Numbered from the stretch's first letter, positions 7,950-17,336 are shown. The stretch: 64,000 nucleotides of DNA from CAYNVS01 sp964400725 (GCA_964400725.1 CAYNVS010000013.1:1-64000); one strand, 5' to 3'. Notes: a model not told the origin generated them from the letters alone. Program-made: numbers and translations.

Positions 7950-10900
7950 TCAGAACATTCCGATAGAAAAATGTATCGTGTAGCTCGATACGGGGAAGCG
8001 ATTGTCCTTAACGACGGGGAAGCCGAAGTCGAGGCTGATTTCGCCCACCGGCGTCATGTAATGCGCTCCGAAACCTAAACTAGTCCGGTATTTGGAGACG
8101 TTGAGGCTGATGTCTTCCGCCGAGGCCCAAAGATTTCCGGAATCGCAAAATACGCCAAGCGCGTACTCTTTGTACAACGGAACTCGCAGCTCGAACTTAA
8201 ATAAAAGATACGACTGGCCGCCTGGGCTTGGCGAATCGTTCTGCTGAAGCGACTTAATTTTCGCGTCGGACATTCCGCTTGGATAAACGCCTAGCTCCGG
8301 CCATCCGCGCAGCGAAAGCCTGCCGCCGAGGAAGAACATCTTGTCCTCGCTGACCGGCGCGTCGATGAGATTGAAAATATACCCAGCCTTAACCTGAGTC
8401 TTGAAGACCAGAGGCCGCGCTTTGAAAACCCAAGGCATTTTTATCGGCGTGTAACCCGTCAGCGTTGCGTAGGCTCGAATCAACGAAGTGTCGAGGCTCT
8501 GCGCGACGTCTTTAAAATAGGCGATGGAAAACGCCGTCCGGAAGCCGCTCGTCGGATTGAATTGGTTGTCGCACCACGAACCGTTAAAGCTCAGCTCCGG
8601 CGAAATCTGCACGGAGGTCCCCTCCGGCTCGTTTATCTGCAAACCGTTCTCGAACGGAATGCTGGTAAGCTCCAAATCAAGATACGCCGCTTCCAGTAGA
8701 AACGACATAGAGACGTCCTTCGCAAGCTCGGTGTCTATCGACACGCCGAGCGCGTTTTTATCCAGCCCGTAGCTTCTGTCCTGAAGGCGTATGTGAGTAT
8801 AGTTTATTCCGAGTCCAAGCCGCCAAGGAACGCCGAAAATGCTGGGATAGCGAAAGCCGGTTACGATGTTGCGCTCAAGTTTGTCAAGCATCGTCATCTT
8901 GTCGTTTTCGTAAATCTGGGCGAACTGCGAATCGAGCAGCTCGGGTATTTTCATGTTTAGCTTGGCGTAAACGTGGTATTCCAGCGCGGTTCCGAATATA
9001 TTTCGGTAGGCGAACGACAGCCTCGCCCTCGCGCCTTCGTCGGTAGCGACGCCAACGCCCGTCTGCACTTCGCCCGGCGGCCTCTCTATTACCGATACCA
9101 AGATGTTTTTAACCTCTTCGGGAGTTTCGCGGTCCATCAGCTTAACGCTTACCGCCTGAAAAACCCCAAGTTTCATCAGCCGTTCTTCGCTCTGCTTGGC
9201 AACGCCCGGAGTGAAATAGTCGCCCGGACCAAAGGCCAGCCTGTCCAGTATTACGGCTTCTATTGTCAGAGCCGCGCCTTTGACAATAATCGCTCCGACC
9301 TTAACCCTCGGCCCTTCGTTTATTTCGATGGTAGAGCTTGCGCCGGTAAAATAAGCGTCGATTTCGTCCTTAAATCGTACGTCGGCGTAAAGGTATCCTT
9401 TTTCTTGATAAAATTTCTTTATCTCGCGCTTCCAATCAGGGTAAGCGAAGCGGTTTAGGGGGTCTCCTTTTTTAAAGTTAATCAGCTCCAACAGCTCTTT
9501 GTCGGTCGCCGCGGCGGCGCCCTTTACTGTTATTTTCTTTACGATAGTTCGAGGCCCTTCCGCTATGTCGTAATATACCCACAAACGCTGCCCAGTCTTG
9601 TTGAGAATTATCGTCGGTTTGCTCACCTGCGCTTTTAGGAAACCCATCGTCGCGTAATATACGCGCAGCTGTTCTACTATCGCCTCTTCGTAAATGGAGG
9701 GGATGTAAACGTCGTAATACTTTGGGTCGGTCGGTCGCTCGTCCGGGCGGTTTTTAAAAAAGTGCATGTACTCGGACGCCTTTGATTTCTCTCCTTTGTA
9801 AGCGGGCATATCAAGCGTGTATCCGTCGGGCGGAACCAGTGTGGTCTCTTCGGGCGGCAGCAGCTCTTCGTAAAGCCTTGAAAGGACCTGCTCGTAAAGC
9901 GCCTTTTTATCCGCGAACGACGCGCCCCGGAAAATAATTTCCTTAATTAATACCCTCGTCCCCTCTTCTAAATTAAAGACGACGAAACGGACGTTGTTCT
10001 TTGCGTCGTCTATTTTTTTTATCGTTACTTTAGCCCGCATATAGCCTAAGAGCTCGTATTTGCGCTTCACGTTCGAAGCGAGCTCATCCAGCACGTCGTC
10101 GCCGACCTCAAGATATTTTTTGCTGTCGAACTTTATCGCGTCGTAAAGTTCGTCCAGCTTTACGAAACGATTCCCGCGAAACCTGAAAAGTATTTTCCGT
10201 CCGGGTTTAACGGTTACGCGCAAGACGCCTTCCCGCAGCAGTTCCCAAGTCTTCCACGCTCCTATGGACGCGCGGCTTCCGCTTTCTTTTCCGTCCTCGC
10301 CCGCAAGCGCGTTGAACGAAACTTTCGCTTCGTAGTAACCCATGTCGAACAGCTTTTCGCGAAGCCGTTCAAGACCGGTTTTAATAGTTTGCAGAGAAGC
10401 TGGCGCGCCGATGTCGAGCCCGGTTATTTTTTTTACTTCGCGCAGCGGCAGAACCATATTTCCTTTGAACTTAACGTCGGTAAGAAGCTGCCGCTCGCCT
10501 TCGGTAATAATGTACGTCAAGGCGACGGAGTTTTTGTCGGGGATTTCGCGCGCGGCCAGACTTACCTGAATGTCCGGGAAGCCCGCTTCGAGATACTCGT
10601 AAATTATTTCTTCGCGCTGTTTTAAAGCCGCGCTTTCGCGGTACGAATCGCCCGCCGATATTTTAAGCGCGCTTTCCAGCTTGCCCGGCTCCAGCGCCTT
10701 CGCTCCGACGAACTTAATAGACTCTATGTAGATTTTAGGCTGACATACGAACCGCAGAATTACTCCAGCCTCGATAATTTCAACGCTCGCTTTGACGTTG
10801 GAGAACGAGCCGAACGAGCCGTATATCAGCTTTATCGCCTTGCCGACCTTCGCCTGCGAGTATTTCTCGCCTTCTTTAATCTGGGCGGTTTCCTTTAATT

Positions 10901-11063
10901 TCTTTAGGTCGCTGCCTTTGGGCGCGTCGAAAAGAACCTGCCATACGCTCTTCCCTTCGGGCGAAGGCTCGTCGGAAGCCGCGGCCAACCCCGCGGGCAA
11001 AACCAGCGCCGCAATAACCGCAATCAGCGCCCCAAACGCCGCTTTCGCCGCAAAACGTTTCAC
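7950..11063 (-). CDS. BamA/Omp85-family outer-membrane assembly protein with extended POTRA region
   Basis: Omp85-superfamily protein that inserts barrels into the outer membrane. A signal peptide (about 1-29) is followed by a very long periplasmic part of POTRA repeats (to about residue 640; strands such as VKFKGNMVLPLREVKKITGL, IIVKGAALTIEAV and repeated 'LxxKxxxxGYxxAKV' helices mark the units, probably about seven) and a C-terminal barrel with FFLGGRLSLRGW, the counterpart of the (V/I)RGF loop motif, and a final Phe. E. coli BamA has about 810 residues and five POTRAs; this one has 1037. A charged insert lies around residues 395-450. The start codon is GTG at 11063. It could be BamA itself or a TamA-like paralogue; with only one in view I leave the symbol open. 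Confidence 0.88.
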   Translation of the reverse strand: MKRFAAKAAFGALIAVIAALVLPAGLAAASDEPSPEGKSVWQVLFDAPKGSDLKKLKETAQIKEGEKYSQAKVGKAIKLIYGSFGSFSNVKASVEIIEAGVILRFVCQPKIYIESIKFVGAKALEPGKLESALKISAGDSYRESAALKQREEIIYEYLEAGFPDIQVSLAAREIPDKNSVALTYIITEGERQLLTDVKFKGNMVLPLREVKKITGLDIGAPASLQTIKTGLERLREKLFDMGYYEAKVSFNALAGEDGKESGSRASIGAWKTWELLREGVLRVTVKPGRKILFRFRGNRFVKLDELYDAIKFDSKKYLEVGDDVLDELASNVKRKYELLGYMRAKVTIKKIDDAKNNVRFVVFNLEEGTRVLIKEIIFRGASFADKKALYEQVLSRLYEELLPPEETTLVPPDGYTLDMPAYKGEKSKASEYMHFFKNRPDERPTDPKYYDVYIPSIYEEAIVEQLRVYYATMGFLKAQVSKPTIILNKTGQRLWVYYDIAEGPRTIVKKITVKGAAAATDKELLELINFKKGDPLNRFAYPDWKREIKKFYQEKGYLYADVRFKDEIDAYFTGASSTIEINEGPRVKVGAIIVKGAALTIEAVILDRLAFGPGDYFTPGVAKQSEERLMKLGVFQAVSVKLMDRETPEEVKNILVSVIERPPGEVQTGVGVATDEGARARLSFAYRNIFGTALEYHVYAKLNMKIPELLDSQFAQIYENDKMTMLDKLERNIVTGFRYPSIFGVPWRLGLGINYTHIRLQDRSYGLDKNALGVSIDTELAKDVSMSFLLEAAYLDLELTSIPFENGLQINEPEGTSVQISPELSFNGSWCDNQFNPTSGFRTAFSIAYFKDVAQSLDTSLIRAYATLTGYTPIKMPWVFKARPLVFKTQVKAGYIFNLIDAPVSEDKMFFLGGRLSLRGWPELGVYPSGMSDAKIKSLQQNDSPSPGGQSYLLFKFELRVPLYKEYALGVFCDSGNLWASAEDISLNVSKYRTSLGFGAHYMTPVGEISLDFGFPVVKDNRFPVSSYTIHFSIGMF

Positions 11064-11102
11064 TCTTCCGCGATTCCTTTTTTATTTGCAAGCGTCTAAA
11101 CG

Positions 11103-11879
11103 TCAGTTCATCTCAACGTCGCCGTTGGCGTCTTTGGGCGCGAAGACCTGAAGAAACGCAAAAACCTCCGCGTAATCTCCTATAGCCGGCTCTTTTTCAA
11201 ACGTTTCGGCGTGGCCTAAAAGGTTGAACTTAGTCTTGCCGCATTCGAGCAGCAGCCTTCGCAAGGGCTCTCCAGTCTGGAAGTTTGCCGTCCTTGAAAA
11301 ATCAAGCGTTTTGCCGCGCATCAGCGCGGGCGCCAGTTTGCTCGGAGAGGCTATAAGCTCCTTGGGTTCTCCTTCGGGCGGCGCGCCTTGATAGGAAAGA
11401 ACGAGCCCGCAAGCCGAGGCCTCTATTACGCTCTTCCCCTGTATCCGCTCCGCGATTTCGAGGAAATTCACAATCGGCGCGGCAAACTCGAATCTAGCCG
11501 CTTCCTTTTCGCCTTCGGCGCGTACGCCCTGCGTAATGAATTTTCCCCACCACGCGCTCGGCCGGGACGGATCGGCGTAAACGGCCGCAAGCGACAGCCT
11601 GCACCTCGCTTCTCCCTCGTATGCGGGCATAAAGTAATGCACGTTCGGCTCGACGTTGAAGTCGGAGTATTTTTCTATATCTCCTTTAAACTGAACGTAA
11701 ACCCAAAACTGCATTCCGCGCCCCATGTCCAAAGCGCAGTTGGCGAGCGTTTCGGACGCGGTCTTGCGGTACATGAAGCGTCCTTCAGCCAGAGCCTTGT
11801 TAATCCAGTAGGCCATGTTCTTTTGTTCTGTCGGCCTGATTCCGACGGCTTTTAAAAACATCTCGAACGAATCGTCCAT
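11103..11879 (-). CDS. Conserved-looking hypothetical protein
   Basis: A 258-residue soluble protein that I do not recognise. It has no signal peptide or membrane helix. Visible features are MDDSFEMFLKAVG at the start, a WWGKFITQGVRAEGE segment, and LSYQGAPPEGEP in the middle; it looks like a mixed alpha/beta domain. I chose ATG 11879 over the longer TTG start at 11903 because AGGAAAAGGG lies just before it. It is the first gene of the leftward group that includes the BamA-like gene (39 bp downstream) and is divergent from the lipoprotein gene at 12022. The context hints at an envelope-related role, no more. Confidence 0.6.
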   Translation of the reverse strand: MDDSFEMFLKAVGIRPTEQKNMAYWINKALAEGRFMYRKTASETLANCALDMGRGMQFWVYVQFKGDIEKYSDFNVEPNVHYFMPAYEGEARCRLSLAAVYADPSRPSAWWGKFITQGVRAEGEKEAARFEFAAPIVNFLEIAERIQGKSVIEASACGLVLSYQGAPPEGEPKELIASPSKLAPALMRGKTLDFSRTANFQTGEPLRRLLLECGKTKFNLLGHAETFEKEPAIGDYAEVFAFLQVFAPKDANGDVEMN

Positions 11880-11942
11880 CTCTGCCCTTTTCCTCGCCGC
11901 CAAAGCGGCCTTTTAAAAACGCGTTGATAATGCAATTGCGTA

Positions 11943-11972
11943 TTGCGCTATAGCATGTTTATTCAATATAAT
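11943..11972 (+). promoter_or_regulatory. Candidate promoter for the 12022 lipoprotein gene
   Basis: A perfect TATAAT at 11967-11972 with a weak TTGCGC at 11943 (18-bp spacer), in the divergent gap between 11879 and 12022. Confidence 0.35.
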
Positions 11973-12021
11973 GTAATATAAAAGCAGTCGGAACGGCAAA
12001 ATTAAATTTCGGAAGAAGGCT

Positions 12022-12957
12022 ATGAAAAATAAATTTAAATCGAGAGCGTTCGAGGCGGCGGTCGCTGCGGCAATCGCCGCGGCCTCGGCGATTTTTATCT
12101 TTTCGTGCGGCAATCCGGCCGTAGAAAAGGCCGACGAGCTCGTTAAGCAAGGCTCGTACGAAGCGGCGGTTAAAACGCTGGAAGCGGCTCCTGCCGGACA
12201 ACTAGGTGAAAAAGGATCGGCTTTGCTCAAACGCGCCAAAGAGCTGCTTGAATCAAAAAAGAAAGAGGAGCTGCGCAACGCGGCGCTGGAGCGTTTCAAG
12301 CTGGCGGGAGAAGCTAAAAACGGCAAAGAGTTCGATAAACTAATGACGCTGGCAAATTCGGCGCAGCAGGACGCGGCTGATTTTGCCGAGGCCAAAGAAA
12401 AAGCCGCGGCGGCGTTTTTAGGCTTTTTAACGAGCGCGGGCGGCCCCGACGACTACGTAGAAGCGGTGAAATATTATAAAAAATTCATAGCCGGGCACCC
12501 CGCAAACCAAGCGCCGGATAAGCCGAGAGTTCGCGTCTTTGAACGCAAAATGATTTTATCATCGCCAGAAGGAAATAAAAAAGTTGAAGAGCTGAAAGAC
12601 GAAATTCCGATAGGCGACAATAAGGCGGCCATCGAAATGTTCGACTGGCTCGTCTCTAAAAACGCCGACGCAATCGCAAACCTCGACAGATACGCGCGTT
12701 TCATGTTCAAAATTGAACTTTACGAAGAAGCCGCCGCCGCCTTCGACAAACTCGCGACCGGCTACCCCGCAGCTCCTTACGAAATCGTAAGCAAGGCCCA
12801 AAAAATGGCGGTTCTTGCAAAAGAACGAGCCGAATCCGCAAAGAAAAAAACGCCGGTTAAAACCGACAAAGCCGCGGCGCGGGACGTATATTATTGGAAG
12901 GACGAAGCGCCGGGCGGCGCGTCAAAAGAGACGAAGGACGGGAAAAAGAAAAAGTAA
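12022..12957 (+). CDS. TPR-like helical lipoprotein
   Basis: A 311-residue predicted lipoprotein. The hydrophobic signal ends in the lipobox FIFS-C (Cys near residue 31). The mature part is rich in Ala, Lys and Glu and contains paired helices of tetratricopeptide type, for example ADELVKQGSYEAAVKTLEAAP, YYKKFIAGHPANQAP and LYEEAAAAFDKLATGYPAAPYE; the last resembles the repeat of BamD/YbgF-like proteins. It ends in a Lys-rich tail. The start has a GGAAGAAGG site. It is followed by pilS 66 bp away in the same direction, but pilS seems to have its own promoter. The exact function is unknown; it could be a scaffold for an envelope complex. Confidence 0.7.
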   Translation: MKNKFKSRAFEAAVAAAIAAASAIFIFSCGNPAVEKADELVKQGSYEAAVKTLEAAPAGQLGEKGSALLKRAKELLESKKKEELRNAALERFKLAGEAKNGKEFDKLMTLANSAQQDAADFAEAKEKAAAAFLGFLTSAGGPDDYVEAVKYYKKFIAGHPANQAPDKPRVRVFERKMILSSPEGNKKVEELKDEIPIGDNKAAIEMFDWLVSKNADAIANLDRYARFMFKIELYEEAAAAFDKLATGYPAAPYEIVSKAQKMAVLAKERAESAKKKTPVKTDKAAARDVYYWKDEAPGGASKETKDGKKKK

Positions 12958-12989
12958 CCTTCGCATTGCCAAGTCGAGTTTATAAAACT

Positions 12990-13017
12990 TTGCCTTTACA
13001 GCGGCGGCGGGTATAAT
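12990..13017 (+). promoter_or_regulatory. Promoter of pilS, close to the start codon
   Basis: TTGCCT (12990-12995), 16-bp spacer, perfect TATAAT (13012-13017). The predicted transcription start, about 7 bp further on, falls on the ATG of pilS at 13024; no Shine-Dalgarno sequence is present. Confidence 0.5.
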
Positions 13018-13023
13018 TTTTTT

Positions 13024-14751
13024 ATGTTGCGAGACAGAGTCAACACCGAATTGCCGAAGGAGGCCAGAACAAAGCTAATCACGCTTATTATTTTCCGCTT
13101 CATAATGATTACCTTGCTGTTCGTTGTGAGGCTTTCGGTAAGCGTAAGCGCGCGCGGCATGATTTTAGACTCGGCGGAGCAGCTCGTTTTCATTGTGGTT
13201 CTTCTCGTTACATACTTTATGACGCTCATTTACCTGCTTTTTGTAAAATACAACCTAAACTACAAAATCCAAAGCGTCGTTCAATTGATGGGGGACAACC
13301 TCCTATGGACGACATTAATATCAATATCCGGCGGCATAGAGTCTCCTTTTACTTTTTTATACATTATTTCGCTTGCGACCGGCGGAATGCTAATGGAGCG
13401 AAAGGGTCTGCTTCTTTCTTTCCTAACAAGCTCCGTAATGCTCTTTCTAGTGATTTTTATCAACACCAACGAGCATTATCTTAAAATTATCGGACAGTCC
13501 GCTTCTACGGCGACCCAGCTTTCAATTTCGACTTTATACAATTATATTCTGAACTTGGCGTTCCTAGGGCTTATCTTTTACTGGATTTACAACTTTATCG
13601 ACCGCATTAAAAGCGCGCAGGAAGAACTTAAGGCTCAAATTCGCTCCTTTGCCCGCCTTAAAAGCCTTCACCTAAACATACTTGAGACCATGCGCAACGG
13701 TTTGATTATCGTCGATCACAACTCGATGATAATAACTTGGAATTACTTCATGGAGGAAATCACCGGCGTTTCTTCCGACAACGCTCTAAGGCGCAAACTC
13801 TCCGACGTTCTGCCCAAATTCAGCGAGTTCGAGACGACTCAGGACATTCTTCCCATAGAAACTTCGATTATAAAACCCGACGGCGCTAGAAAAAACCTAA
13901 TGATCTGGGTATCGGATTTCATTCAGGAAAGCGAGCCGAACAAAGGAAAGATGTTTCTCGTTGACGACTTGACCGAAATACGAAAGCTGGAGCTGGAGGT
14001 AAGAAGACGCGAAAGGCTGGCGGCGCTCGGCAAGCTCTCCGCCGGCATAGCCCACGAGGTTAAAAATCCGCTCGCGGCAATTTCAGGCGCGATTCAAATG
14101 CTTATGGTAAAGCATAAGAACCGGCCTGACGACGAGAAACTTCTCGGCATCATGCAGCGCGAAACAAACAGGCTCAACAATTTGATAAACGACTTTCTCG
14201 CTTACGCCCGCCCGCCAACGGTAAGATTGAAGCGGCAGCCATTAAATCAGGCGGTAGAAGAGCTGATGCCTTTCTTCAAAGAGGCGTGCCGCGAAAAAGC
14301 GGTGCGGCTTTATTTCGTTCCGAGCGAGGCCGGCAATCGAAAGATTTTAATCGACGGCGACCTGTTCCGCCAGGTTATGTGGAACATAATAATCAACGCG
14401 CGCGACGCCGCGAGCGAAGGAGGAGGCTCGGTAAAGATTTACTGCGAAAAGAGCCGCGGCGAGAGCGATCATTATTACCATCTCGTCGTTGAAGACGACG
14501 GCAAAGGAATTCCCGAAGACCTTAAAGCCAAAGTATTCGATCCTTTTTTTACCACCAAAAGCGGCGGCTCCGGTTTGGGCTTGACCATTGCCTATCAATT
14601 GATGCAAGCGATGGGAGGCAAGATAGAGCTTGAGAGCGATTCTGGGAAAGGAACGAGAGCGGAGCTGTCGTTTATGGAAGCCGAACAGAAAGAAACGACG
14701 GAAACCAACGCATTGGACGCCGCGGAAAGCAAGCACGACGAGATTGTTTGA
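13024..14751 (+). CDS. pilS: Membrane histidine kinase PilS (NtrB type)
   Basis: Sensor kinase of a PilS-PilR two-component system that controls type IV pilin expression in other bacteria. The N-terminal part has about six transmembrane helices (residues 15-200). A PAS domain follows (about 220-320, LETMRNGLIIVDHNSMI), then HisKA with the phospho-acceptor in GIAHEVKNPLAA (His344), and HATPase_c with INARDAAS, DDGKGIPEDL and SGLGLTIAYQ. Length 575. The next gene is the NtrC-type regulator, 20 bp downstream, and a prepilin peptidase follows it, which supports the PilS name over a nitrogen sensor. The transcript may be leaderless. Confidence 0.85.
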   Translation: MLRDRVNTELPKEARTKLITLIIFRFIMITLLFVVRLSVSVSARGMILDSAEQLVFIVVLLVTYFMTLIYLLFVKYNLNYKIQSVVQLMGDNLLWTTLISISGGIESPFTFLYIISLATGGMLMERKGLLLSFLTSSVMLFLVIFINTNEHYLKIIGQSASTATQLSISTLYNYILNLAFLGLIFYWIYNFIDRIKSAQEELKAQIRSFARLKSLHLNILETMRNGLIIVDHNSMIITWNYFMEEITGVSSDNALRRKLSDVLPKFSEFETTQDILPIETSIIKPDGARKNLMIWVSDFIQESEPNKGKMFLVDDLTEIRKLELEVRRRERLAALGKLSAGIAHEVKNPLAAISGAIQMLMVKHKNRPDDEKLLGIMQRETNRLNNLINDFLAYARPPTVRLKRQPLNQAVEELMPFFKEACREKAVRLYFVPSEAGNRKILIDGDLFRQVMWNIIINARDAASEGGGSVKIYCEKSRGESDHYYHLVVEDDGKGIPEDLKAKVFDPFFTTKSGGSGLGLTIAYQLMQAMGGKIELESDSGKGTRAELSFMEAEQKETTETNALDAAESKHDEIV

Positions 14752-14771
14752 GATTTAGGAGCGTTCCATTA

Positions 14772-16283
14772 ATGCCAAAAATTCTAATTATCGACGACGA
14801 TTCAAGCATCAGAGAGATGCTGGAAATGTTTTTATCCAGCGAAGGTTACGAAACCGATTTGGCCGCCAACGGAGCCGAAGCTCTCTCTAAAATTCAAACT
14901 CAGGATTACGACGCCGCAATCAGCGACATAAAAATGCCGGGAATGAGCGGCATCGAGCTTCTTGAAAGAGCCCAAAAAGCAAAGCCAAATCTTCAAATAT
15001 TAATGATTACCGCCTACACGAACGCGGAAGATTCCGTACGCGCTATGCGCGCCGGAGCGTACGACTACATAACAAAGCCCTTCAACCTCCAAGAAGTTAA
15101 AGAGCTGCTTAATAAGGCGGTCGAAAAAGGGAAACTTCTCAACGAAAACAAAGAGTTGAAACAGGAAGTAAAAGGCCGCGGCAACTTTCTAAACATCGTA
15201 GGACGCTCGGAAGGAATGCAGCGAGTATTTTCGCTCATCGAATTGGTTGCCGGAAGCAAATCCACCGCGCTTATTACCGGCGAGTCGGGAACCGGCAAGG
15301 AACTCGTAGCCAGAGCTATTCACAACATGTCGCCCAGAAGCGGCGCGCCGTTCATTCCGGTAAACTGCGGAGCTATTCCCAACGAATTAATAGAAAGCGA
15401 GCTTTTCGGGCACGTTAAAGGCGCCTTTACCAGCGCCGTAAGCGAAAAACAAGGACTTTTTAGGGCGGCCAACGGCGGAACAATTTTTTTAGACGAAATA
15501 GGCGAACTCCCGCTGGATATGCAGGTCAAACTGCTGCGAGTGATGGAAGAGCAGAAAGTCAGGCCGGTTGGAGCCGTCAACTCCGAACCGATAAACGTAC
15601 GCATCATCGCCGCAACCAACCGCGATCTGAAGGCTTTAAGCGCAAAGCGCGAGTTCCGCGAAGACTTGTATTTTAGACTGAACGTAATAAACATTCATCT
15701 TCCGCCGCTGCGCCAGCGCAGGGACGACATACCGCGGCTTATCAACGCCTTGATGGAGCGCGCATGCAACGAACTAGGGAAACCTCCCCGCACTCTTTCG
15801 CCGGAAGCGATGGATAAGCTGATGAGCTACGATTTCCCCGGAAACGTCCGCGAGCTGCAAAATATAATCGAACGAGCTCTTGTTCTTTGTCCTTCAGGCG
15901 TGATTACTCCGGAATACCTTCCTTCTTTCGTTTCAACTCCGCGAGACAGCGCGGCGATAATCCGTCCTTCCGCCGAAGAAATTAAAAAGGCCGAGGAAAA
16001 AGCGTGGCCGCAAGCCGACTCGTCTTTGCAGCCCCAAAAAGAAGACAAGCCGCCTTCAGGCGAATCGGTTTCATTTCCTAAAACGTACTACACCAAAGAC
16101 GAGCTTCTCAACGGCATAAACCTTGAGGAAACGCTGGATAAAATGGAGCGATATTATCTTGAGACCGCGCTAAGCATTTCAAACGGCAACAAAACGGAAG
16201 CGGCGCGCATTCTAGGCCTCACATTTAGATCGTTCCGCTACAGGCTTTCAAAGACTGGATTGGAAAAAGAAGAACAGCAATGA
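14772..16283 (+). CDS. pilR: Sigma54-dependent response regulator PilR (NtrC family)
   Basis: Transcription activator that works with RNA polymerase-sigma54. Receiver domain (1-115; acidic pocket DDD, phospho-acceptor Asp52 in SDIKMPG, Lys in ITKPFN), AAA+ domain (about 145-375; Walker A GESGTGKE, Walker B IFLDEIGELP, sensor II region PGNVRELQN), and a C-terminal Fis-type helix-turn-helix (NKTEAARILGLTFRSFRYRL). The sigma54-contact loop reads GAFTSA (residues 217-222) where the family norm is GAFTGA. I chose ATG 14772, with AGGAG 10 bp upstream, over a TTG 24 bp earlier. The stop overlaps the start of pilD (ATGA). Confidence 0.9.
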   Translation: MPKILIIDDDSSIREMLEMFLSSEGYETDLAANGAEALSKIQTQDYDAAISDIKMPGMSGIELLERAQKAKPNLQILMITAYTNAEDSVRAMRAGAYDYITKPFNLQEVKELLNKAVEKGKLLNENKELKQEVKGRGNFLNIVGRSEGMQRVFSLIELVAGSKSTALITGESGTGKELVARAIHNMSPRSGAPFIPVNCGAIPNELIESELFGHVKGAFTSAVSEKQGLFRAANGGTIFLDEIGELPLDMQVKLLRVMEEQKVRPVGAVNSEPINVRIIAATNRDLKALSAKREFREDLYFRLNVINIHLPPLRQRRDDIPRLINALMERACNELGKPPRTLSPEAMDKLMSYDFPGNVRELQNIIERALVLCPSGVITPEYLPSFVSTPRDSAAIIRPSAEEIKKAEEKAWPQADSSLQPQKEDKPPSGESVSFPKTYYTKDELLNGINLEETLDKMERYYLETALSISNGNKTEAARILGLTFRSFRYRLSKTGLEKEEQQ

Positions 16284-17332
16284 CCCCACCAACGGCCCCC
16301 AGCGGTTTTTCGCAGCTGCTTAACTCGATGTATTACGACTTGAGGCCGGTTTTTACCGCCTTTGCGTTTATGTTCGGAGCCAGCATAGGAAGTTTTCTCA
16401 ACGTCGTAATTTACCGCGTCCCAAGAGGGCTTTCGGTAGCCAATCCGCGGCGTTCGTTTTGCCCAAACTGCAAGAACCAAATTAAATGGTACGACAACAT
16501 ACCTATTTTCAGCTATATAATACTGCGCGCCAAATGCCGGAACTGCGCCCTCCCCATAGCTATACGTTATCCGTTAGTGGAGCTTTTGTGCGCGCTTTTA
16601 TTCGTCGCTGTTCTGCAAAAATTCGGGCCGACCGTTTCCGCTCTTGCGTATTGGACATTTTCCGCGGCGCTGCTCGCTCTTACTTTTATCGACGTTCAGC
16701 ATTTCATTCTTCCAAACGGAATAACGTATCCGCTGGCCTTAATCGGCCTTGGCGCGTCGTTTTTTATGCCGCAAACCGGTCTGACGCAGGCGGCGATAGG
16801 CGCGCTCGCCGGATTCGGCCTCGTAGTATTAATAAACCTTCTTTGGTACGTCGTCCGCAAACAGCAGGGGCTAGGGTTCGGCGACGCCGGACTCATGTGC
16901 GCCATCGGAGCCTTTTTAGGCTTCAAGTCGCTATTTTTCGTCTTCCTTGCGGGTTCGCTCCAAGGGTTGGCCGCGGCGCTGCTTATGCACTTGTTCGGCA
17001 AACTGCCGACGGTCGATCAAATCGACGACTACGACCCTCTTCACCACAATCATATCGCCGATTACAGAAAAAACGAGGAATCCGGCGGCTCCAACGAAGA
17101 GACGAACGAGCCTCAACCCGCTGAAAACGCTCCGGAAAATAACGGCGAAAAAGGAGCAAACAAAGAGGCCGAAGCCGGCGCGGAAGACGAAAAAGGACGT
17201 TTTTCCAAACTAGTTATACCGTTTGGGCCTTTTCTCGCTCTTGGAGCGATTGAATACATGTTTTTCGGCCAATGGCTTTCCGCGTTTTCAAACGATATGG
17301 CGAGGACGATAATTTCGATGCTCGGAAAATAA
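16280..17332 (+). CDS. pilD: Prepilin peptidase / N-methyltransferase PilD
   Basis: Polytopic inner-membrane aspartic protease that cleaves and N-methylates type IV prepilins (A24 family). The N-terminal methylase domain has the zinc-binding pairs CPNC (61, 64) and CRNC (86, 89) and the SFLNVVIYRVPRG motif. The two catalytic aspartates are Asp138 (FIDVQH) and Asp202 in the GxGD motif GFGDAGL; the usual Lys after GxGDx is replaced. A hydrophilic insert of about 60 residues (roughly 243-305, starting with DDYDPLHHNHIAD and then Glu/Asn-rich) precedes the last membrane helix and makes the protein 350 long, against about 260-290 usually. Start overlaps pilR by 4 bp. Confidence 0.92.
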   Translation: MTPPTAPSGFSQLLNSMYYDLRPVFTAFAFMFGASIGSFLNVVIYRVPRGLSVANPRRSFCPNCKNQIKWYDNIPIFSYIILRAKCRNCALPIAIRYPLVELLCALLFVAVLQKFGPTVSALAYWTFSAALLALTFIDVQHFILPNGITYPLALIGLGASFFMPQTGLTQAAIGALAGFGLVVLINLLWYVVRKQQGLGFGDAGLMCAIGAFLGFKSLFFVFLAGSLQGLAAALLMHLFGKLPTVDQIDDYDPLHHNHIADYRKNEESGGSNEETNEPQPAENAPENNGEKGANKEAEAGAEDEKGRFSKLVIPFGPFLALGAIEYMFFGQWLSAFSNDMARTIISMLGK

Positions 17333-17336
17333 AGCA

